DNA of 64,000 nucleotides from the NCBI RefSeq assembly GCF_013623775.1, contig NZ_JABFAM010000015.1, positions 1 to 64,000 of the forward strand, given 5' to 3'. Each line of letters opens with the position of its first letter. Positions within the stretch are counted from its first letter, which is position 1. The translations under genes were made by a program, and so were the position numbers. Below the pieces are notes generated by a model, which was not told where the DNA came from, made no database searches, and was given only the letters and a program-made list of their open reading frames with translations. This document shows positions 6,970 to 16,430 of the stretch, in pieces. This DNA is from Rufibacter sp. XAAS-G3-1. Its GTDB lineage: Bacteria; Bacteroidota; Bacteroidia; Cytophagales; Hymenobacteraceae.

Positions 6970-7003
6970 TGCCATTCTCCTGCAAGAATGATCCCTAAAC
7001 AAT

Positions 7004-7163
7004 AGTATGCGGACAAAATTAGTTTGACGTACTTTTCTTGTTGTCCTCCTGGAAGGATCTTGGTGGCGAACGGCACTAGCGCTCCATCACAGCTATTCTG
7101 GTTCGCCACCAAGATCCTTTCAGGAGGACAAATAGGATAACGTAATGCTGTCTCCAGACTTAG
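7004..7163 (+). repeat. GGATC-type inverted repeat element, copy A
   Basis: The core 7041-7132 has 31-bp arms that match at 31 of 32 positions around GGATCTTGGTGGCGAAC. The flanks (a GGACAAAATTAGTTTGAC region on the left and GATAACGTAATGCTGTCTCC on the right) recur in reverse order around copy B near 43.8 kb, so the mobile unit is about 160 bp. Confidence 0.7.
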
Positions 7164-7190
7164 TTCAGTTCTCACGACCTACTGTTGGTG

Positions 7191-7252
7191 GTTCCCGGCA
7201 AGTCTGGAGACTCGCTTCATCCCATGGCACTAGACTTCAGTCTCGCGCCAGT
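7191..7252 (-). repeat. GAGACT module, copy 1
   Basis: Reverse complement of the roughly 60-bp module also found at 20128, 33398 and 45378. It contains GATGAAGCGAGTCTCCAGAC. Confidence 0.7.
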
Positions 7253-7262
7253 TGGTTTTAAA

Positions 7263-7291
7263 ACCTGTGAGGTCTTCAAGACCTCACAGGT
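7263..7291. repeat. perfect short palindrome
   Basis: ACCTGTGAGGTCTT followed by a single C and AAGACCTCACAGGT: 14-bp arms with a one-base centre, too tight to be an ordinary RNA hairpin loop. Could be a protein-binding site or a repeat fragment. Confidence 0.55.
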
Positions 7292-7380
7292 CTTAGCGGT
7301 TCCAGCCTATTTTCCGCAACACCGCCTGCTCCAAAGGCCTCGGTAATGTGCGTAGCTCCTACGAGCGTCTGCGCCAATGC

Positions 7381-7418
7381 CGTTTCCAGCCTGTTTTCCT
7401 GAAAATGGCCCCTAAACG
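7381..7418. repeat. 38-bp palindrome family, copy 2 (degenerate)
   Basis: CGTTTCCAGCCTGTTTT, loop CCTG, then AAAATGGCCCCTAAACG. Confidence 0.55.
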
Positions 7419-7465
7419 CTGGGGAGAATGTTTGTACCCCCAGAAAAACCAACGGGAGAAAGCAA

Positions 7466-7665
7466 TGCGTGCCGGAGACAAGGCAGTGCCTGGTTTCTAC
7501 GGGTTCCCATCATCACCGCTTCTGCTACTTTCCCCAGTTCCAGTCTTTCCCGAGCGCGCCTCGCTTTTGGCCTTGGATAAACTTTAGCGAAGAGAGACAA
7601 ACGGCTCAGGCCGAAAGGGCAGTGCGAGAGGGGAAGACGGGGCCCCGCGGCCGTGAGCGCTTAGC
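7466..7665 (+). repeat. 200-bp repeat block, copy 1
   Basis: Shares GAGCGCGCCTCGCTTTTGGCC and GGGCAGTGCGAGAGGGGAAG with blocks at 17030-17195 (same strand) and 57625-57825 (opposite strand). The two shared stretches are themselves imperfect inverted repeats of each other. Confidence 0.65.
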
Positions 7666-7689
7666 GGAAGCTATGCAAAGAGCCGCACC

Positions 7690-7788
7690 TGCACCCACGC
7701 AAAGCGGATAAACCAAGGGAGCAGCAAACTGCGTGCACCCACGCAAAGCAGCCAAGCCAAGAAAACAGCAAAGGGCATGCACCTACCA
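7690..7788 (+). repeat. 43-bp direct repeats
   Basis: Two units and the start of a third begin TGCACCCACGCAAAGC (about 7690 and 7734) and TGCACCTACC (about 7778). Related direct repeats lie beside the block copy at 57.5 kb. Confidence 0.5.
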
Positions 7789-7875
7789 ATTCTCTCCAAA
7801 AGAAACCAGTTCCAGGCAGAGGCTACTGCGCAGAAAGAAACCAATAGGGTACTCTACAAAGCGCTCCAGCGCAAA

Positions 7876-7933
7876 AGAGAACTCCCGTTTTAGGCCTGTT
7901 TTCAGCAAAACAGACCAAAAACGGGAGTTCTCT
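7876..7933. repeat. 38-bp palindrome family, copy 3 (extended stem)
   Basis: Core CGTTTTAGGCCTGTTTT, loop CAGC, AAAACAGACCAAAAACG, extended on both sides by AGAGAACTCC and GGAGTTCTCT. It starts 15 bp after the tamL stop and is probably its 3' end structure. Confidence 0.85.
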
Positions 7934-7948
7934 TCGGGAGGGAAATTC

Positions 7949-10297
7949 TTAGAACGGATACCCGATGGCCAGGTTCAGCACCCCCGTCCCGAAGAGACCA
8001 GAGGTAGGTCTGTCCCCGTTAGGGTACGTAGGGTCACGGAGCGGATAGGCCAGATCGGCCCGTATCACGAAGAACTGCACATCTATTCTCACCCCGGCAC
8101 CGGCCCCAACGGCCAGTTGGCTCATGAAGTTGCCGCTGAATTTTCCGCCGGGGCGGGTGGGGTCTTCGTTCACGAGCCAGATGTTACCGGCATCCACAAA
8201 CAGGGCACCTTTCAGGTACGGATCTAGGAGCGGGAACCGGAACTCGGCGTTTCCTTCCAGGCGTATGTCGCCGGTCTGGTCAAAGTAAGAGAAGCTTTGC
8301 GATACCTCATTTCCGCCTTCCATCAAGACCGTTGGGTCATAGACGCCCGGGCCAAGGCTGCGGGCCGGAAACGCCCTGATGCTGTTAGGCCCGCCAATGC
8401 CGTATTGTTTGATGTACGGCAGTACGTTGGAGTTGCCGTACGGCAAGCCGTACCCGCCCAGCAAGCGAGTGGCGAGTACCAGTTTGTCTGTGATGTTGAA
8501 GTAATAGCGGGCTTCCAGGTCAAACTTGGCGTACTGCGAAAGCGCCTGCCCTCTGAACGTATTGGGGTTCTCCGGGTCTGCGGGGCGGCCGTTCTTGGCC
8601 CGGTAGAACAATCCCCACAGACCACCCGAGAAATCAAGCCCGGGGCTGATGTAGAATTGGTGCGTACGCCCTGCAATGCCCTGGGTATTGTACACCAGCC
8701 GGTAATTGCCGCCAATGATTAACTGCTGGTCAAAAGCCCGCGCCAGGAACGGACGTAATGCCAATTCCTCCTGAAAGGCCGGGGTAGGGTTGAGTAACCG
8801 CGAGTATTGTACCTGCACCGGGTTTATCTGGAGTTCTGTGGTGGCGTATTGCCGCCAAGAATAGCCGTACTCAAAGTTGAAGGAGTTCTGCTGAAAGAAT
8901 TCCTGCCGATTGATGAACCGGAAGCCCAGTTTGAACCTGGTTCTGGGCTGGTACATGCTGCCGGAGATCCTAATGTTAAACGGCGAGATGATACGGGGTA
9001 CGTGCAATTCGGCATCGGCACCCACTTCCATAGACGTAAGGCCAGAACGGGCACTGTCGCCATGGAGCTGCGATTCAAAAGAACCCACCAGGTTGACCAT
9101 CAGCAGTTCGGCCCCGCGCAGGGCGTTGCGGTTGCGGAAACCAACCGTAAGGGCTGGGCCGGCATACCCGTTCGATTTCTGCACCGTCTGTACCTCTGCC
9201 CGCACAGATTTTTTCTTGGCTTGGGTCAACAGAATGTCAGCATTCAGACGTCCGTCTAAACCAATGGAGTCCAGGGGGGTGAACCGCACTTCGGCGAATT
9301 TGAAGGTGCCCAAATCCATGAGCCGGTTTATGGTTTGTAGGTGGCGCTTTCGGCTGTACAGGTCGCCATTTTCCACAAAGACCGCGTTCAGAATAGTTTT
9401 GGCCTTGAAGGTTTCTTCGTCTGGGTAATACTGGTAGTCTCTGAACTGCACGGGAGGCTCAGAATCGCCCAGGGTGTCACCTAGGGAGAAGTCGGTAAAG
9501 ATGCGTACCTGTTGGTAACGGTACGGGATCAAAGCCTTCTGCGGAGCCGTGTCTTTTAAGCGCACGTAGATGTTGACCTTGTTGTTAAGGGTGCTGTCTA
9601 CGTGGTAAATAAGGTAACCTTCGTCAAAGAAGAAGAAGCCCCTTTCTTTGAGAACCTCGTTTACGCGCAGGCGCTCGGCAATAAGCGTTTCCAGGTGATA
9701 CGGGTCATTCACTTTGAGCAGGCTTTGGGGTTCGGTTTCCCTGATAGCCATGGATAGGCTGTCATTCCCCTGCGGGAACTGAATCTGCTGAATCGTGTAC
9801 TGGCGGCCTACCGTGGCGCTGTAGTGCACCATTGCCATCTTGCGTTTGCTGGTGGTGTCAACGCTGTGCTCTACCGTAGGCGAGAAATACCCGTTGTTGT
9901 ACAAGCGGTTCACCATCTGGCCCTGTACCCGCTCTGGGTGGGCATCGCTCAAAAGCACCGGCGGTTCGCCCAGGCGGGTTTTAATCCAGTTGGCAATGCC
10001 TTTGCGCTCCCGGTTGCCGCCCATGGCGTTGTAGATCCAGAGTTTAGGCCGCATGCCCAGAAAAGAAAGGTTAGGCTGCGGCCGGATGGCGGCGTTCAAC
10101 TCAGGCTCCAGTGCCTTGGTGTCCGTCTCGGGGTAGGGGGAAGCGGCCTTGATGTCGCCGCCAATGTAGAGGTAATCGCCCTGGGGCACGCTCTTGGTGC
10201 TGCTGCAACCAGCCAGAATAGCCAGTAGCCCTACCAAAGGCAGGCCCCTTAGGAAGGAAGAAAGGGAGAAGGTCACGTGTCTTGAAAGGGGCATCAT
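7949..10297 (-). CDS. tamL: TamL, BamA/TamA-family outer-membrane lipoprotein
   Basis: Protein of 782 residues. A lipoprotein signal ends in the lipobox LAILAGC (about residue 30). POTRA-like domains follow (VNRLYNNGYFSP, IQQIQFPQGNDS, then VNEVLKERGFFFF), and the C-terminal half is an Omp85/D15 beta-barrel with GIGGPNSIRAFPARSLGPG, the conserved barrel loop, and a final Phe (LAIGYPF). In Bacteroidota the TamA-like partner of TamB is a lipoprotein called TamL; the pair moves proteins or lipids to the outer membrane. The start overlaps the tamB stop (TAATG), so the two are one operon. A second Met three bases on is an alternative start. Confidence 0.9.
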   Translation of the reverse strand: MMPLSRHVTFSLSSFLRGLPLVGLLAILAGCSSTKSVPQGDYLYIGGDIKAASPYPETDTKALEPELNAAIRPQPNLSFLGMRPKLWIYNAMGGNRERKGIANWIKTRLGEPPVLLSDAHPERVQGQMVNRLYNNGYFSPTVEHSVDTTSKRKMAMVHYSATVGRQYTIQQIQFPQGNDSLSMAIRETEPQSLLKVNDPYHLETLIAERLRVNEVLKERGFFFFDEGYLIYHVDSTLNNKVNIYVRLKDTAPQKALIPYRYQQVRIFTDFSLGDTLGDSEPPVQFRDYQYYPDEETFKAKTILNAVFVENGDLYSRKRHLQTINRLMDLGTFKFAEVRFTPLDSIGLDGRLNADILLTQAKKKSVRAEVQTVQKSNGYAGPALTVGFRNRNALRGAELLMVNLVGSFESQLHGDSARSGLTSMEVGADAELHVPRIISPFNIRISGSMYQPRTRFKLGFRFINRQEFFQQNSFNFEYGYSWRQYATTELQINPVQVQYSRLLNPTPAFQEELALRPFLARAFDQQLIIGGNYRLVYNTQGIAGRTHQFYISPGLDFSGGLWGLFYRAKNGRPADPENPNTFRGQALSQYAKFDLEARYYFNITDKLVLATRLLGGYGLPYGNSNVLPYIKQYGIGGPNSIRAFPARSLGPGVYDPTVLMEGGNEVSQSFSYFDQTGDIRLEGNAEFRFPLLDPYLKGALFVDAGNIWLVNEDPTRPGGKFSGNFMSQLAVGAGAGVRIDVQFFVIRADLAYPLRDPTYPNGDRPTSGLFGTGVLNLAIGYPF

Positions 10298-13200
10298 TAT
10301 TTTGCTTTGCCAGTGTTTTTAAAGAGTTCTGCGAGGCTGTCATACTCGCGCACAAAAAGGAGAGAGAGGCCGGTACGTTGGAGCTGGCCGTCCAGGAAAC
10401 CTTCATAGGCGTTCTGCCGGAAGGCGCGCAACCGCAATCTCCCGTCTTTGGTCAAGGAGTATTCCACAGACACATCACCCGCGAACCCACTGGTGCTACT
10501 TGCGCTGGATTGCTCCCGGCCCTCCAGCCCTATGTCCGTCCCGAACCGGATGGTCAGGCGTTCGTTCAGGAGTTGCCGCTGCATGGCCACGTTCAGATCC
10601 GTGCGGCTCTGGGCTTCGCCCGATGAGTAATCTTCATAGGTGTTCAGGCCCAGCTCCAGACCCAGGCCGCCCAGGTATTGACCGGTTAAGGCATTGAGTT
10701 GGTCAGAGAGTACTTTGCTGGCACTGCCCCGCAACGCACTGTTAATCCCGCCTCCGCCCGACGAAGCCAGTGGATCCTGAGCCATGAATCTTCCCAACAC
10801 TAAAAGCGAGAAGACCTGTTTGGTGCGCTCAGATTCCTGCGTAGGTTGGCTCAACTGATCCAGGCGGGCATCTACCTCTTCTACCATGGCCCCACTCGCT
10901 TTCTCATCCAGCTCAATGTTGAAAGAGATCATGGGGTTCATGAGTTCTCCCTTCATGTTCAGGCGTACATCAAAAGGAAGCTTCTGGCGGTACTGGTTAG
11001 CCGAGCCCGCGTCCATACCCGATGTCTGGCTCTGAATCAGTTCCAGCGGGGCGGCATCTACGTTGTAGATGGCGGTGATGTTGACATCGGCGTTGTAGGG
11101 ATCTCCAGTCCAGGCAATATAGCTTTCCGGGTCAAAGGTAAACTCGCGCTTCACCAGTTCATACAGGTTCATGGCGTAAAGGCCCTCGGTTACGTCAAAC
11201 CGGCCAGATAAGGTAATGTTCTCGGTCACATCATAGCCTACGTTCAGGTTTGCTTCCCCTCTAATGGTCAAGTTGTCGCCCGACTCCGGATCTACAATCA
11301 CCGTGATCGGCGTCTCGTCGGTCAGGTTTAGGGTCATGGCCATTTCAATGCCTTGTAGCTCGGCCTCCACGGTGTCTATGTCTTTCTGGCGGTTGATGCG
11401 GCGGTTGCGGGTACTGTCTACGTCCACAAAGATCACAATGCCCTCCCGGTTTACGCTCACCTCTTCCTGGGGCATGACATAGGTTAAGGTAGAGTTAGGC
11501 GCTACCGTTACGCTGGTATTGATGACGGGCACATTCAGGTCGCCGGTAATGCGGGTGTCGCTGTCCAGGAACACCCTGCCGTAGTACAGCGGGTTGTCGG
11601 CCGCGGTACTGTTCATGACCATGAAATCTTCGGTGGTAGCCCGCAGGTCAAATTGGTAATCCAGGAAGTTGGAGGTAAGGATGGCTCCGTTCACGGTGGC
11701 GCGGTTGTTCAGGGAATCCAGCATTTCAAACTCATTGAACTGAATGCCCTGGTTGTTGATGCTGAGGCGCTCATCCGCCACCCGGAAGGTAGAGTTGAGC
11801 ATGGCCACGTTAAAAGTCGCATCCCTAAACTGCAGGTCGCCCACCATGCTTGGGGCATCTACCGTACCTCTAATGGCCACCGATCCTAAAAGGTTACCGC
11901 CCATGTTTTTCACCATGCCTGCGGTGAAAGGTTGAAGGCTGGCTAGGTTCAACTGCCCCATATCCAGGTCAAAAGAAATGGGTTGCCCTTCGGTGGTGAG
12001 GTAATAGCCCGCTAGCGTGACATTGTTGCCGTAGCCAGTGAGGCGGGCCGTCATGTTGTAGCGGCTGGCGCTGGGGTTGCTGGCTTGCAGGGTTAGATCA
12101 CCCACCGGGAAGGTTTGGTATTCTAAACCCGTAAGACCCATGTCTGCGGTAAAGCTCATATTACCGGCAATGTCATTCACGATGGCTTGCCCGTTGAGAA
12201 TACCGCCCACCAAACTGTCCTGATCCAGGAAGGCCCGAGACAGGTAACCGATGTCCAGGTCAGTGATGTTGACGTTGAGCGGGGAGTTGGGGTTCTGCGG
12301 ATTCTGGCTCTGCAACCCCAAAGACATAGGCCCGTTGGACAGACGCAAAGCATCGGCCACCACCGCCCCAGAGGTAGTGTAGTAACGCACGTAGTTGTTC
12401 GCAGAGACTTCCCAGCGGTCACGGTTAAGGAGCAGGTCTGGGTCAAAGCGCACCTCAAGCGCGTTTCTCAGCTGCGACAGGCGCATCCCCAAAGAAGTCT
12501 GGTCTTCGCCGGCTTCGTTCTGGATGGCGGCCCGGGTGGCTACAATGTTGTCCTGCACATTACCTGTCAGTACAATGTTCTCAATCTGTAGGGTATCTTG
12601 CCGCGCCCGCTCCGCCCGTACCGCGTAGTTCAACTGGTCTGGGGTAGAATTCATTTCCAGGTTAAGCGAGTCTAACCTTATGTTGGTGTACCGCAGGCGG
12701 GGCACATCGGCTACTATTTGCAGGTTAGCGGTTTGGCTGTTGTACCCGCCATACAAGGTATCTAGTTTCACTCGTTTAAGGCCAGGCACAAAGGCTTGGA
12801 ACACGCGGGGTTTGTGCAAGGCCATTCCGAAGGTGAACTGACGGGCGACAGTGCTTGGTCTGTAGGCACCCTCGCCCAGGTCATAGTAGCGGCTGATGTG
12901 GTTCATCAGTTCAGGGCCAATGTCCCCTAAGCCAATGTTCCCGTTCAGGTGGGCCGTAATCACGTCAGACAGTACCCGTAACTCTGTCCTTCTGGGCTGT
13001 TGCACCACGTAAACGGCTAATGAGTCAAACTTAAGCGGACGGTTGTTGCTGGTAAGCGCGGTATTGCGGGCAATGATGGAGCCGTTGAGGCTGTTGGCAT
13101 CGCCGCCGCGTAAATCTGCGATGATATCGCCGCGTAACCGAAGGTCTTCAGAATACAGTTTCAAGGCTTGGAAATCTACCGCTCTCAGATTCGCGTTCAG

Positions 13201-15318
13201 GGCGATGGCGGGTTGGCTGCCCCGCAGGTTCACGGTGCCGTTCAGGGCGAAATCCAGGTTTTCATCTTTGGTGCTGTTGGCTTTGATGGCGTAACGGTTG
13301 CGGTTGGCGTCCACGTCAAAGTTGAGGTCATGGTAGTTGTAGCCGCCGTACTCAAAGCCCTGCACGGTGCCGTCAATCTTGGCGACCATGGTCTCCGGGG
13401 TAAGGCCGGTGCCGTTGATGTTGGCTACCAAGGAAGCCCGGCCCAAGGTTTTATCGTTCATCAGGCGGCCCAGGTCAAAGCGCATGAGCCGCACGTTTCC
13501 TTTGATACGTTCCTGGCCCGCGGTGCGGCCCGGCGTCATGTCAATGTTGGCAATGGCGTTCCCGAAGGTGGTTCTGATGGTGGCGTCTACGTCAAAGGCG
13601 GTCATGGTGCCGCTGAACGAGCCCACCAAATCCATGGAAGGCGGCAGGGTGATGTTAGCCGGTAGTGTACCCGCCGGAAGCAGGGAGTTTACGTCGGCCG
13701 CGGTGGTATGGAAACGGTTGATCTGGATATTGGCGGCCAGATTATCGGGGTTAGGTAAGCCTCTGATGCGACCGTTCAAGGCCAGTTGGGTGTTGCGCCA
13801 GCCGCTTACGCGCACGTTGCTCAAGAGCAGATTGTCCATACGGCCATTGATGACCCCGCTCAGGTTCACCCTTTGGTTCAGGTTTCCGGCCAAAGGAGGC
13901 TGGTTTGCCAAGGCAGGCTGGAGCAAGGCAATGTCTCCGAAACCAATGTGCGTGTTCTGCAAATCGGCGGAAAGGGTGAGTTGGCTCAGGTCATCGGCGG
14001 CGGTTTCCAGCGAGGGGTAGCCCACCTTGATGCGGCGGGCGATGCGGCTGTGTCCCGTTTCCAGCACCAAATCTGATAATTCGGTCTGAACCGAGTCAAA
14101 CAGAATACCGGCCGTGAATTGCCTTACCTCAAAGCCGCTTTTCTCCTGGAAGGTGAGCTGCTCCAGTTGGGCGGTAGTGCGGTTGGTGCTGTAGTAAAGG
14201 TCGTTGAGTTGGATGTTCAGGTTGCGGGCCAGCAGGTGGTTGTAGTCCATGCCGCGGGCCTGCTTGGGCGCGTCATAGTTGTCAAAGGCGGCGTCTACCT
14301 CGGTCACGTTCAGTTTGTCCAGCGTGAACACCCAGTTCACGGGCTCGCCGGTGGTTTTGGAAACGGACTCCTCAATGGCCTCCAGAGCCTCGGCGGGATT
14401 CACGACGCGGTACTCGGCGGGCATCTCGGCGTTCTGCGAGTAGGCGAGGGTACTGTTGTGCAGTTCCAGGTTGCTCAGGTCTACGCGCGAGTTGATGAGG
14501 TCAATGTTATCCGAGGCCATCCGGGCTTGCCCGAGGTTCACGTCTATGTATTGCTTGGCCACGCCGTTGCGGTACTTCAGCTTCACCCTGTCCAACGCCA
14601 CGGTCTTAAGACCGAACTGCATGGTCAGGGGTTCAGATTCGCCTTCGGGCGGAACTTTGGTCTGCACCATGTCTACGTAGGTATCGCGCAGCGAAATGTC
14701 GCCTATGCGGTAGATTTCCTTCGTGAGATCCAGTTCATCCATCTCCACGTTAAGGTTTCCTATGCGGGTGCGCACGTTCTGGCCGTTCACCTCGTCGCGG
14801 TACGTGAGGAAGATGTTCTTGAAAGTAAGGGTGCCTATGTCATAGACAAAGCCGGCACTGGTGGTGTCCTGGGCAACGGTGGTGTCTGCGGGCGTGGCGA
14901 AGGCGGCCAGAATGTAATCAAAGTTGGAGACGCTGTCGGGCAGGGTGCGGTAGATGTGCGCGGTGGCATTCTCCAGTTCCAGCGACTTGAGGGCCACTTT
15001 TGACTGGAGGATGCCCAGAATGTCAAGGTTGGCGGCCAGCCGCTCAGAGTACCAGAGGGTATCGCCTTTCTGGTCTTCCAGGTACACGTCTTCCAACAGG
15101 ATATCCTTCCGGAAATCGCTGCGGAACTTGCCTATGCGCACCTCGGTGCCTATTTTGTTCTGCAGGTAATTCTCGGCCTTGCTGGCGGCAAAGTCCTGCA
15201 CTTTGGGGATCTGCAGTGCCACCAACAGGAGCACTACCAATACCAACACTGCGCCAATAATCCATAGGAGCACGGCCAGTGTCTTAAGCGTGTATTTCTT
15301 AACAGTATGCGTAGACAA
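10297..15318 (-). CDS. tamB: TamB, translocation/assembly module protein
   Basis: Protein of 1673 residues. One N-terminal membrane anchor (LAVLLWIIGAVLVLVVLLL, about residues 13-33) precedes a very long periplasmic beta-rich region of AsmA-like/TamB repeats. The C-terminal TamB domain (DUF490) begins around residue 1200, with a TGLYAMNLYELVKREF-like segment and a closing region of SGGGGINSALRG. TamB bridges inner and outer membrane and works with TamL, encoded directly downstream with overlapping stop and start. The first codon appears to be TTG at 15316-15318, since no in-frame ATG is near the signal anchor. Length is close to other Bacteroidota TamB proteins. The operon probably starts in the 233-bp gap shared with the divergent channel gene. 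Confidence 0.9.
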   Translation of the reverse strand: MSTHTVKKYTLKTLAVLLWIIGAVLVLVVLLLVALQIPKVQDFAASKAENYLQNKIGTEVRIGKFRSDFRKDILLEDVYLEDQKGDTLWYSERLAANLDILGILQSKVALKSLELENATAHIYRTLPDSVSNFDYILAAFATPADTTVAQDTTSAGFVYDIGTLTFKNIFLTYRDEVNGQNVRTRIGNLNVEMDELDLTKEIYRIGDISLRDTYVDMVQTKVPPEGESEPLTMQFGLKTVALDRVKLKYRNGVAKQYIDVNLGQARMASDNIDLINSRVDLSNLELHNSTLAYSQNAEMPAEYRVVNPAEALEAIEESVSKTTGEPVNWVFTLDKLNVTEVDAAFDNYDAPKQARGMDYNHLLARNLNIQLNDLYYSTNRTTAQLEQLTFQEKSGFEVRQFTAGILFDSVQTELSDLVLETGHSRIARRIKVGYPSLETAADDLSQLTLSADLQNTHIGFGDIALLQPALANQPPLAGNLNQRVNLSGVINGRMDNLLLSNVRVSGWRNTQLALNGRIRGLPNPDNLAANIQINRFHTTAADVNSLLPAGTLPANITLPPSMDLVGSFSGTMTAFDVDATIRTTFGNAIANIDMTPGRTAGQERIKGNVRLMRFDLGRLMNDKTLGRASLVANINGTGLTPETMVAKIDGTVQGFEYGGYNYHDLNFDVDANRNRYAIKANSTKDENLDFALNGTVNLRGSQPAIALNANLRAVDFQALKLYSEDLRLRGDIIADLRGGDANSLNGSIIARNTALTSNNRPLKFDSLAVYVVQQPRRTELRVLSDVITAHLNGNIGLGDIGPELMNHISRYYDLGEGAYRPSTVARQFTFGMALHKPRVFQAFVPGLKRVKLDTLYGGYNSQTANLQIVADVPRLRYTNIRLDSLNLEMNSTPDQLNYAVRAERARQDTLQIENIVLTGNVQDNIVATRAAIQNEAGEDQTSLGMRLSQLRNALEVRFDPDLLLNRDRWEVSANNYVRYYTTSGAVVADALRLSNGPMSLGLQSQNPQNPNSPLNVNITDLDIGYLSRAFLDQDSLVGGILNGQAIVNDIAGNMSFTADMGLTGLEYQTFPVGDLTLQASNPSASRYNMTARLTGYGNNVTLAGYYLTTEGQPISFDLDMGQLNLASLQPFTAGMVKNMGGNLLGSVAIRGTVDAPSMVGDLQFRDATFNVAMLNSTFRVADERLSINNQGIQFNEFEMLDSLNNRATVNGAILTSNFLDYQFDLRATTEDFMVMNSTAADNPLYYGRVFLDSDTRITGDLNVPVINTSVTVAPNSTLTYVMPQEEVSVNREGIVIFVDVDSTRNRRINRQKDIDTVEAELQGIEMAMTLNLTDETPITVIVDPESGDNLTIRGEANLNVGYDVTENITLSGRFDVTEGLYAMNLYELVKREFTFDPESYIAWTGDPYNADVNITAIYNVDAAPLELIQSQTSGMDAGSANQYRQKLPFDVRLNMKGELMNPMISFNIELDEKASGAMVEEVDARLDQLSQPTQESERTKQVFSLLVLGRFMAQDPLASSGGGGINSALRGSASKVLSDQLNALTGQYLGGLGLELGLNTYEDYSSGEAQSRTDLNVAMQRQLLNERLTIRFGTDIGLEGREQSSASSTSGFAGDVSVEYSLTKDGRLRLRAFRQNAYEGFLDGQLQRTGLSLLFVREYDSLAELFKNTGKAK

Positions 15319-15410
15319 AATGTATAAGGTAGCAATTTGAGGAGATGTTCCTTGTACTCCAGATATATAGCTGTGGTTACATATTGTCTTGCTAAAGAAT
15401 TGGATTAAAC

Positions 15411-15450
15411 CTGTTTTTGGGGCTTTTTTGAAAAATAAAGGCTAAAACAC
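15411..15450. repeat. 38-bp palindrome family, degenerate copy
   Basis: GTTTTTGGGGCTTTTTTGAA, then AAATAAAGGCTAAAAC. Weak pairing. Lies between the divergent tamB and channel genes. Confidence 0.4.
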
Positions 15451-15551
15451 CACGCTTTTCAAGTTCCTGCCAGAAAGGAAATTGCCGCGGCAGCTTATGA
15501 GAGGCCACCCTTACCCTGCGCTTGCGTATGTTTTAGAAAAAGAACTTTTTG

Positions 15552-16430
15552 ATGAGTGATACGCCTACCCCTCCAACGCGCCCCGCTGATACGGCTTTAA
15601 ACCACGAGCGCCGACAACTCCTCCGCCGGCTACAGCATGCCTTGGAAGGCCCCATGATTTTCCTGGGCTTTGTCTGGCTGGTGCTGCTGGTGATAGAGTT
15701 GATCTGGGGACTGGGTGCTGTGCTGCAGTTGGTGAACTACGCCATCTGGGTCATTTTTATCCTGGACTTTGCCCTCCGGTTCACCCTGGCCCCAGAGAAG
15801 CTGGACTTTCTGAAGGCCAATTGGTTAACCGCTATTTCGCTGGTGGTGCCGGCCCTGCGGGTTTTCCGGATTACGCGTTTCGTGCGGGTGTTCAGAACCG
15901 TGCGGGCGGTGCGCGGCATCCGGCTGGTGCGGGTGTTGAGTTCCCTGAACCGGGGCATGAAAAGCCTGGGCGCGACCATGGGCCGACGCGGCTTCGGGTA
16001 CATGCTGGCGCTTTCATTGGCGGTACTGTTCTCCGGCGCTGCCGGAATGTACGCCTTTGAAAACGAGGTAACCGGCGGCATTTCCTCCTATGGCGAAGCG
16101 CTCTGGTGGACGGCCATGATCCTGATTTCACTAGGCAGTGAGTACTGGCCCAAAACCCCCGAAGGCCGGGCACTTTGCTTTGTACTGGCACTCTATGGTT
16201 TTGCCGTGTTTGGGTATTTCACGGCGTTGCTGGCCAGTTTCTTTTTAGACCGAGATGCCGCCAGCGACACCTCTGAGGTAGCCGGGGCGGCGCAGATTGA
16301 ACAGTTGCATCTGGAGGTAAGGCAACTACGGCAGGAATTACAGGCAGTGTTGGCGTTGCGGCAGAATGATCTTGGAGTTGGGCCAGAGAAGCCGGGGGCT
16401 GATAAGGGCAATAAAGGTGGAGAAGGGTAG
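15552..16430 (+). CDS. voltage-sensor ion channel with non-canonical selectivity filter
   Basis: Protein of 292 residues in the six-transmembrane ion-transporter family. S1 is near residues 34-54, S2/S3 near 60-80, and S4 is a regular Arg array (VFRITRFVRVFRTVRAVRGI, about 105-125). S5 follows, then a pore loop WWTAMILISLGSEYWPKTPE, and S6 (ALCFVLALYGFAVFGYFTAL). The C-terminus has a coiled-coil-like stretch (QIEQLHLEVRQLRQELQAVL, about 245-265). The usual K+ filter TVGYGD is replaced by SLGSEYWP, so selectivity cannot be assumed to be potassium. The pattern G-S-D/E-Y-W-P looks like a subfamily trait. Start is the ATG at 15552; the TTG just before it is less likely. Confidence 0.85.
   Translation: MSDTPTPPTRPADTALNHERRQLLRRLQHALEGPMIFLGFVWLVLLVIELIWGLGAVLQLVNYAIWVIFILDFALRFTLAPEKLDFLKANWLTAISLVVPALRVFRITRFVRVFRTVRAVRGIRLVRVLSSLNRGMKSLGATMGRRGFGYMLALSLAVLFSGAAGMYAFENEVTGGISSYGEALWWTAMILISLGSEYWPKTPEGRALCFVLALYGFAVFGYFTALLASFFLDRDAASDTSEVAGAAQIEQLHLEVRQLRQELQAVLALRQNDLGVGPEKPGADKGNKGGEG

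Larger units (their letters stand above)
6970..7948. other. repeat-rich intergenic stretch of 979 bp
   Basis: This stretch holds six kinds of repeat one after another: a GGATC-type inverted repeat element (7004-7163), a copy of the GAGACT module (7191-7252), a perfect 14-bp-arm palindrome (7263-7291), palindrome copies at 7381 and 7876, the 200-bp repeat block (7466-7665) and 43-bp direct repeats (7690-7788). Open frames across it encode no recognisable protein and are not called. Confidence 0.6.

Noticed and set aside
13367-15003. Long plus-strand frames opposite tamB
   Set aside because: Shadow frames of a confident 1673-residue gene.
15552-16430. Calling this a potassium channel
   Set aside because: The TVGYGD filter is absent, so selectivity is left open.
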